64,000 nucleotides of DNA from assembly GCA_013398055.1 (NCBI GenBank), contig VZRS01015061.1, forward strand, positions 186,001-250,000. The letters run 5' to 3'. The notes under the pieces are model-generated. The model worked only from the letters and a program-made list of their open reading frames with translations, had not been told where the DNA came from and ran no database searches. Origin of the DNA: Ifrita kowaldi (Eukaryota > Chordata > Aves > Passeriformes > Cinclosomatidae). Shown one piece after another: positions 62,701-64,000 of the stretch (position 1 is the first letter of the stretch; each line of letters opens with the position of its first letter). The position numbers were made by a program, and so were the translations under genes.

Positions 62701-63784
62701 TTCCCAGCTATTGTTGGGATGCATTTGTTTTGCTGCTGAGTTACAAATTATGGATTTAATTATCAAATGATGTTCATAAGGAAATCCATCTTAAAGGTCT
62801 TAGGCCCTTGTGAACAAAGGATTGTGTAAATGAAAATAGAAAGACAAGAAAATTGAAGAAATGAACAGTGAATGACATTTATAGAAAGAAGGAAGAGAAT
62901 CAAACACAAATCAAATGGGAAGTAAAAATTTACAAACTGTGTGGTCTTTAGGCACCACTACAGTAGTTGGTTACCTGAAGAGCAACACAAAGCAATAGAG
63001 CTGTGGAACTGCATGTTGTTCTCATGGAAACTGATTGGGTTTGATCTCCACTGGAAGCAGGACCAGGCTCTTAAAGGTGAACTGGGAAGTGCTGGTTGAA
63101 ACTGTCATGAGTGGAGACCTGTGACAGAAGTGACAGTGCTGTGCCTGTGCCATGTGCTTGTTTAACTACCCAGATCTGGGTGATTGGCCAGACCCAGGCA
63201 GCCTTTACCTGCCCCCGGGTGGGTGTGCAGTGTACCAGGAGACACTAATATTCCCTTTTTATTTCTCAACATTTCTACGCAGGCGAGAAAGGGTCTTCTG
63301 GCCTGCTTGGCTTCCCTGGCATGCCAGGACTGCCTGGTGTCCCTGGAGTGAATGGGTTTAAAGGAACTCCTGGCACAGCTGGAGAAAAAGGTAGTCCAGG
63401 AGTTGTGGGACTTCAAGGTCCAAAAGGTGAGAAACAGCTGAGTGGCTTTTGCTGGCTGTGCTGCAGAGGGACTTAGGAGGCAGCTCTAAAATGTCTGTGT
63501 CTGCTATCTTTCTTCTAAATAGTGCAATCTTCCATTTTTCAATACTTTGGCCTGTTTACCAAAGATCACTAATGAATTTACATCAGGAGACATGGAAGTT
63601 CTGTTTTCCTCTGCTAGATTATTTTGCAATTATTTTTCCTGACTTTTTATTTCTTCAGGTGACAGAGGTGATATAGGTCCCCCAGGTCTTCCTGTTCTTG
63701 GGACTTCAGAACAGGCACTGCAAATCAAAGGAGACAAAGGAGATCCTGGATTAGCTGGACTTGCAGGATTCCCTGGACCTAGAG
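32662..63784 (+). CDS. COL4A6: COL4A6, collagen type IV alpha-6 chain (27 internal exons; partial at both ends)
   Basis: This is the gene span; the exons are listed separately. The product is a secreted basement-membrane collagen that forms alpha5-alpha5-alpha6(IV) heterotrimers. The joined exons give about 938 codons of Gly-X-Y repeat in one continuous frame, broken by many short interruptions as in all type IV chains. An alpha-2-like chain is indicated by the early GCNGT site and the CXC interruption. Within that group alpha-6 is indicated by near-identity, recalled from the human protein, at GPMGVPGFQGINGIP, GNMGLGFQGEKGEK, PPSTGILEFMGFPKG, CACDGGV, GITLPCIVPG and GDVFGA. COL4A2 and COL4A4 differ at these places. 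Exons for the signal peptide and first 7S cysteines lie upstream of the window. The rest of the helix and NC1 lie downstream. All introns are GT-AG. Assignment to COL4A6 is an inference from remembered sequence; membership in type IV collagen is certain. Confidence 0.93.
32797..33953 (+). other. Intron after window exon 1
   Basis: 1157 bases. Nothing recognised beyond splice signals; a TTTTTCTTCAG polypyrimidine tract and acceptor close it. Confidence 0.85.
33954..33998 (+). CDS. COL4A6: COL4A6 exon (window exon 2)
   Basis: 45 bases encoding GPMGVPGFQGINGIP, differing at one residue from the human alpha-6 segment as remembered. Acceptor TTCAG, donor GTAAGT, phase 0. The 45-base size is common among type IV collagen exons. 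Confidence 0.95.
34291..34600 (-). mobile_element. CR1 LINE fragment, minus strand
   Basis: It reads as the reverse complement of CR1: ATCATAAAATCACAGA, GAAAGGGACCTCAAGGAGTC, CAGTTTAAAGCTCTTAGTTC, GCCTTCTTGTA and CAGGTCTCCCTCAATC occur in the expected order. It is clearly diverged and old. The distal boundary is approximate. Confidence 0.8.
38185..38290. mobile_element. MIR-like SINE fragment
   Basis: CCTTGGGAAAGTCACT, then CCATCTATAAAATTAAGATTATAGCA and a GGGATTTAAAGAT tail follow the order of the MIR consensus (CCTTGGGCAAGTCACT...ATCTGTAAAATG). Old MIR copies are sparse but present in bird genomes. The match is by eye only. Confidence 0.5.
39575..39691 (+). CDS. COL4A6: COL4A6 exon (window exon 3; Cys and N-glycosylation site)
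   Basis: 117 bases, 13 Gly-X-Y triplets, phase 0. It starts GHPGQSGPRGRPGLDG and contains a cysteine at 39623-39625 next to the sequon Asn-Gly-Thr (39626-39634). The GCNGT motif belongs to the N-terminal 7S-proximal region of type IV collagens, where the asparagine is glycosylated and the cysteine takes part in inter-chain contacts. Donor GTACGT. Confidence 0.95.
39692..40456 (+). other. Intron after window exon 3
   Basis: 765 bases, with a minus-strand CR1 fragment in the first half and a long T-run (40440-40449) forming the polypyrimidine tract. Confidence 0.85.
39895..40127 (-). mobile_element. CR1 LINE fragment, minus strand (more internal segment)
   Basis: GGGCTGCAAACCCACACTGAC, ACCCCCAAGTCCTTCTCCAGG, GGGTCTTGCACTTG and CCTCAAGCCTGCCAAGGTCC follow the reverse complement of an internal avian CR1 segment. 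Neither end matches the LINE terminus, so it is a fragment. Confidence 0.75.
40457..40525 (+). CDS. COL4A6: COL4A6 exon (window exon 4)
   Basis: 69 bases, phase 0: GRPGPKGLKGEP, then the interruption VFAQ, then GSLKGMK. The interruption corresponds to DPVLAPGSFKGMK in human alpha-6 as recalled, which supports the paralogue call. Confidence 0.93.
40526..41393 (+). other. Intron after window exon 4
   Basis: 868 bases, AT-rich, nothing recognised. Confidence 0.8.
41394..41429 (+). CDS. COL4A6: COL4A6 exon (window exon 5)
   Basis: 36 bases encoding GENGLPGLDGVP. Acceptor TTTTTAG, donor GTAAGT, phase 0. Only four triplets, but reading frame and splice sites agree with its neighbours. Confidence 0.9.
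41847..41909 (+). CDS. COL4A6: COL4A6 exon (window exon 6)
   Basis: 63 bases, seven triplets from GPKGFPGPVG to GLPGLQ, phase 0. Acceptor TTATAG, donor GTAAGA. Confidence 0.93.
41910..42528 (+). other. Intron after window exon 6
   Basis: 619 bases, nothing recognised. Confidence 0.8.
42529..42564 (+). CDS. COL4A6: COL4A6 exon (window exon 7)
   Basis: 36 bases encoding GPVGPPGPPGPK, phase 0. Acceptor CATTTAG, donor GTAAGT. The following intron is only 135 bases, the shortest seen here. Confidence 0.92.
42644..42663. repeat. (GTT)n short microsatellite
   Basis: Several tandem TGT/GTT units inside the 135-base intron between window exons 7 and 8. Confidence 0.6.
42700..42741 (+). CDS. COL4A6: COL4A6 exon (window exon 8)
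   Basis: 42 bases encoding GNMGLGFQGEKGEK, one residue different from human alpha-6 as recalled. GLGFQG is a one-residue-short interruption of the triplet. Acceptor TCCTAG, donor GTAAGT, phase 0. Confidence 0.95.
42742..43603 (+). other. Intron after window exon 8
   Basis: 862 bases, pyrimidine-rich in places. The 142-codon + frame at 43023-43451 lacks any recognisable motif and is not called. Confidence 0.8.
43604..43696 (+). CDS. COL4A6: COL4A6 exon (window exon 9; long interruption)
   Basis: 93 bases, phase 0: GDVGLPGPPGPP followed by the non-helical stretch PSTGILEFMGFPK and then GKQGEK. This interruption is a strong fingerprint of alpha-6, almost identical in human as recalled. The donor GTCTGT is weaker than its neighbours. 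Confidence 0.96.
43697..44725 (+). other. Intron after window exon 9
   Basis: 1029 bases, nothing recognised. Confidence 0.8.
44726..44779 (+). CDS. COL4A6: COL4A6 exon (window exon 10)
   Basis: 54 bases, six triplets GEPGPQGFPGDQGLPGIP, phase 0. Acceptor TTGCCAG, donor GTAAGG. Confidence 0.94.
44780..46183 (+). other. Intron after window exon 10
   Basis: 1404 bases. A 15-base A-run at 45868-45882 is the only simple repeat; nothing else is recognised. Confidence 0.8.
46184..46243 (+). CDS. COL4A6: COL4A6 exon (window exon 11)
   Basis: 60 bases encoding GFGGVGEKGEKGVPGLPGGR, phase 0. The triplet register slips once at GFG-GV-GEK, matching the human GLGTTGEKGEKG region as recalled. Acceptor TCCTCAG, donor GTAGGT. 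Confidence 0.93.
46244..46707 (+). other. Intron after window exon 11
   Basis: 464 bases, nothing recognised. Confidence 0.8.
46708..46752 (+). CDS. COL4A6: COL4A6 exon (window exon 12)
   Basis: 45 bases, five triplets GLLGLDGSDGIPGRK, phase 0. Acceptor TTCTAG, donor GTGAAA. Confidence 0.92.
46753..47762 (+). other. Intron after window exon 12
   Basis: 1010 bases, nothing recognised. Confidence 0.8.
47763..47816 (+). CDS. COL4A6: COL4A6 exon (window exon 13)
   Basis: 54 bases, GHPGVPGYPGLDGIEGMK, phase 0. Acceptor TTTTGCAG, donor GTAACT. Last of the run of exons that begin and end on whole codons. Confidence 0.93.
47817..49090 (+). other. Intron after window exon 13
   Basis: 1274 bases, nothing recognised. 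Confidence 0.8.
49091..49160 (+). CDS. COL4A6: COL4A6 exon (window exon 14; phase switch)
   Basis: 70 bases: GELGDIGPPGPP, then the hydrophobic interruption VIIDREGVVIS and the first base of a glycine codon. It starts in phase 0 and ends after base 1, so from here most introns split a glycine codon. Human alpha-6 has a similar VFIDIDGAVISG interruption as recalled. Donor GTACAC. Confidence 0.94.
49161..49903 (+). other. Intron after window exon 14
   Basis: 743 bases, nothing recognised besides a T-rich tract before the acceptor AATAG. Confidence 0.8.
49904..50014 (+). CDS. COL4A6: COL4A6 exon (window exon 15)
   Basis: 111 bases. The glycine codon split with the previous exon opens GAPGDPGNPGIPG, and the exon ends GFPGLER plus one base. 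LERDG across the next junction is an interruption. Acceptor AATAG, donor GTAAAG. Confidence 0.93.
50015..50819 (+). other. Intron after window exon 15, with an antisense open frame
   Basis: 805 bases, AT-rich in the middle. On the minus strand one frame is free of stops from about 50673 down to 49972, partly antisense to the preceding exon. It has no ATG near its start and matches nothing I know, so no gene is called here; see the findings. Confidence 0.7.
50820..50969 (+). CDS. COL4A6: COL4A6 exon (window exon 16)
   Basis: 150 bases, split codons at both ends: DGMGPGGSPGIPGVKGEVG, then the GRATIG interruption, and a Pro-rich end GLPGSP. Human alpha-6 has GRTTIG at this place as recalled. 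Acceptor GTCTAG, donor GTATGT. Confidence 0.93.
50970..52258 (+). other. Intron after window exon 16
   Basis: 1289 bases, nothing recognised. Confidence 0.8.
52259..52363 (+). CDS. COL4A6: COL4A6 exon (window exon 17)
   Basis: 105 bases. The split first codon gives Arg, opening the interruption RPSFSPGTILNG, then GAPGEPGQRGLPGALGPKGYK. Phase 1 at both ends. Acceptor ATATAG, donor GTAATT. Confidence 0.92.
52364..53214 (+). other. Intron after window exon 17
   Basis: 851 bases, nothing recognised. Confidence 0.8.
53215..53375 (+). CDS. COL4A6: COL4A6 exon (window exon 18; CXC interruption)
   Basis: 161 bases. GEPGDCACDGGVTRAG carries the paired cysteines (53229-53237) shared by alpha-2, -4 and -6 chains; FCACDGG in human alpha-6 as recalled. 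The rest is regular triplets ending GLRGPP. Starts with a split codon, ends in phase 0. Acceptor TTCCAG, donor GTAAGG. Confidence 0.95.
53376..54348 (+). other. Intron after window exon 18
   Basis: 973 bases with T- and A-runs near 53466-53512 and 54189-54202; nothing else recognised. Confidence 0.8.
54349..54528 (+). CDS. COL4A6: COL4A6 exon (window exon 19; RGD and two Gly-to-Ala breaks)
   Basis: 180 bases, phase 0 at both ends. It opens with ASA where a Gly triplet is expected (GCT at 54349), continues GQQGLPGLKGEKGDP, the interruption SYATVK, GARGDRG with an RGD at 54427-54435, then GVTAPRG with Ala (GCG, 54448) in a Gly position. It ends GLPGLPGPPGPP. The register is kept throughout. 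Acceptor CTGTAG, donor GTAAGT. Confidence 0.92.
54529..55089 (+). other. Intron after window exon 19
   Basis: 561 bases, nothing recognised. Confidence 0.8.
55090..55273 (+). CDS. COL4A6: COL4A6 exon (window exon 20)
   Basis: 184 bases from GDGGLGFPGEKGLPGLPG, one residue off human alpha-6 as recalled, through the short GVGYPG interruption to GLPGPP plus one base. Starts phase 0, ends after base 1. Acceptor GCACAG, donor GTAGGT. Confidence 0.95.
55274..58495 (+). other. Intron after window exon 20 (3.2 kb)
   Basis: No exon, repeat family or RNA gene recognised. Small open frames on both strands lack motifs. Confidence 0.8.
58496..58567 (+). CDS. COL4A6: COL4A6 exon (window exon 21; PCIVPG interruption)
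   Basis: 72 bases. GITLPCIVPGAYGPPG with a single cysteine (58510-58512) is a fingerprint of alpha-6; human has GITLPCIIPGSYG as recalled. It ends GFPGLP. Split glycine codons at both ends. Acceptor TTGTAG, donor GTAGGG. Confidence 0.96.
58568..58970 (+). other. Intron after window exon 21
   Basis: 403 bases, nothing recognised. Confidence 0.8.
58971..59078 (+). CDS. COL4A6: COL4A6 exon (window exon 22)
   Basis: 108 bases, GPKGSKGFSGIPGQPG to GLQGEP, uninterrupted triplets with split codons at both ends. Acceptor CCTTAG, donor GTAAGA. Confidence 0.94.
59079..59846 (+). other. Intron after window exon 22
   Basis: 768 bases, nothing recognised. It ends in TTTAAG, a weaker acceptor than the other introns. 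Confidence 0.8.
59847..60068 (+). CDS. COL4A6: COL4A6 exon (window exon 23; largest here)
   Basis: 222 bases: GFPGPRGEQGSQGLPG through GAPGDVFGAESGTLGERG to GFPGPK. The GDVFGAESG interruption matches GDIFGAENG of human alpha-6 as recalled. Split glycine codons at both ends. The acceptor is AAG instead of the usual YAG; donor GTAAGC. Confidence 0.94.
60307..60468 (+). CDS. COL4A6: COL4A6 exon (window exon 24)
   Basis: 162 bases, GLDGRPGLLGIKGEQG through GGPFGIKGKPG to GLAGAP. Human alpha-6 has GPYGIKGKSG in the same place as recalled. Acceptor TTCCAG, donor GTATGT, phase 1 at both ends. Confidence 0.94.
60469..62439 (+). other. Intron after window exon 24 (2.0 kb)
   Basis: Nothing recognised. 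Human alpha-6 appears to carry extra repeats after this point (GKKGTRGKKG region as recalled), but I found no corresponding exon here by eye. Confidence 0.75.
62440..62610 (+). CDS. COL4A6: COL4A6 exon (window exon 25)
   Basis: 171 bases, GLPGVKGVAGDVGPQG to GHPGFSGPK, regular triplets throughout with a GSPGERG hexad-like segment. Phase 1 at both ends. Acceptor ATTCAG, donor GTAGGA. Confidence 0.94.
62611..63282 (+). other. Intron after window exon 25
   Basis: 672 bases, nothing recognised. Confidence 0.8.
63283..63426 (+). CDS. COL4A6: COL4A6 exon (window exon 26)
   Basis: 144 bases, GEKGSSGLLGFPGMPG to GVVGLQGPK, uninterrupted triplets. Human alpha-6 has GEKGSVGFVGFPGIPG here as recalled. 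Acceptor CGCAG, donor GTGAGA, phase 1 at both ends. Confidence 0.95.
63659..63784 (+). CDS. COL4A6: COL4A6 exon (window exon 27; last in window)
   Basis: 126 bases. GDRGDIGPPGLP holds a second RGD (63664-63672), followed by the interruption VLGTSEQALQIK and then GDKGDPGLAGLAGFPGPR plus one base. Human alpha-6 has a different but equally placed interruption before LKGDKG as recalled. Acceptor CTTCAG, donor GTATTT. The gene continues beyond the window. Confidence 0.94.
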
Positions 63785-64000
63785 GTATTTTACAACATTG
63801 CAGTTAGTTGCCAGTATCAGTAGTTCAGTATCTGGGCTTGTTATCAGTGGAGCATGGTCTGTCCTTTTGGCAGTGCTTGCAGTGTTACTGTTTTCTGCTC
63901 TGCCATTCCCATTCTAGCAAGGCTTGCATATGGCAGTTCTGAATTTCGAGAAAACAGTTTTCCTTTGAAGTTCTGTTCTGCAGATCTAATGCCATCTCTT

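Noticed and set aside
32662..63784. Assignment to COL4A2, COL4A4 or COL4A5 instead of COL4A6
   Set aside because: The alpha-5 interruptions (DTCFNC type) are absent; COL4A2 has CRCTEG and COL4A4 has CACEPG at the CXC site as recalled, while this chain has CACDGGV plus the alpha-6-specific PPSTG..EFMGFPKG and ITLPCI segments.

Overview
The window is vertebrate nuclear DNA, almost certainly from a bird. It is about 40% GC, exons are small and split by GT-AG introns, and the interspersed repeats are CR1 LINEs of avian type, including a copy with the diagnostic 3' end (GATGATCTTAGAGGTCTCTTCC) at 32470-32492. No bacterial-style operon, CRISPR array, tRNA, rRNA or second protein gene could be supported.

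The only gene recognised is a type IV collagen alpha chain on the + strand, identified as COL4A6, the alpha-6(IV) basement-membrane chain. Twenty-seven consecutive coding exons lie between 32662 and 63784. They total 2815 coding bases, about 938 codons, all in frame. They begin just after the missing N-terminal exons (signal peptide and first 7S cysteines) and stop well before the C-terminal NC1 domain. Identification rests on interruption sequences recalled as typical of alpha-6 rather than its paralogues: PPSTGILEFMGFPKG, CACDGGV, GITLPCIVPG and GDVFGA.

Layout: 1-32661 is one continuous non-coding stretch, read as the 3' part of a very large intron (by homology intron 2 of COL4A6). It holds a few simple repeats, two strong inverted repeats, a short CpG-rich island (about 31704-31929) and, directly after it, two CR1 copies in tandem. 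From 32662 to 49160 come fourteen small exons; the first thirteen begin and end on codon boundaries. From 49904 onward the exons are larger and most split a glycine codon after its first base. A minus-strand CR1 lies in the second intron of the window and another in the third. A MIR-like SINE fragment lies in the second intron.

Biologically, alpha-6 assembles with alpha-5 in the alpha5-alpha5-alpha6 network of smooth-muscle, epidermal and Bowman's-capsule basement membranes. The neighbouring COL4A5, head-to-head in vertebrates, would be upstream and outside the window. No undescribed system was found. The items most worth a second look are the CpG island beside the CR1 pair, a 220-codon stop-free antisense frame with three CX2C motifs inside one intron, and two register-preserving glycine-to-alanine breaks in one exon.
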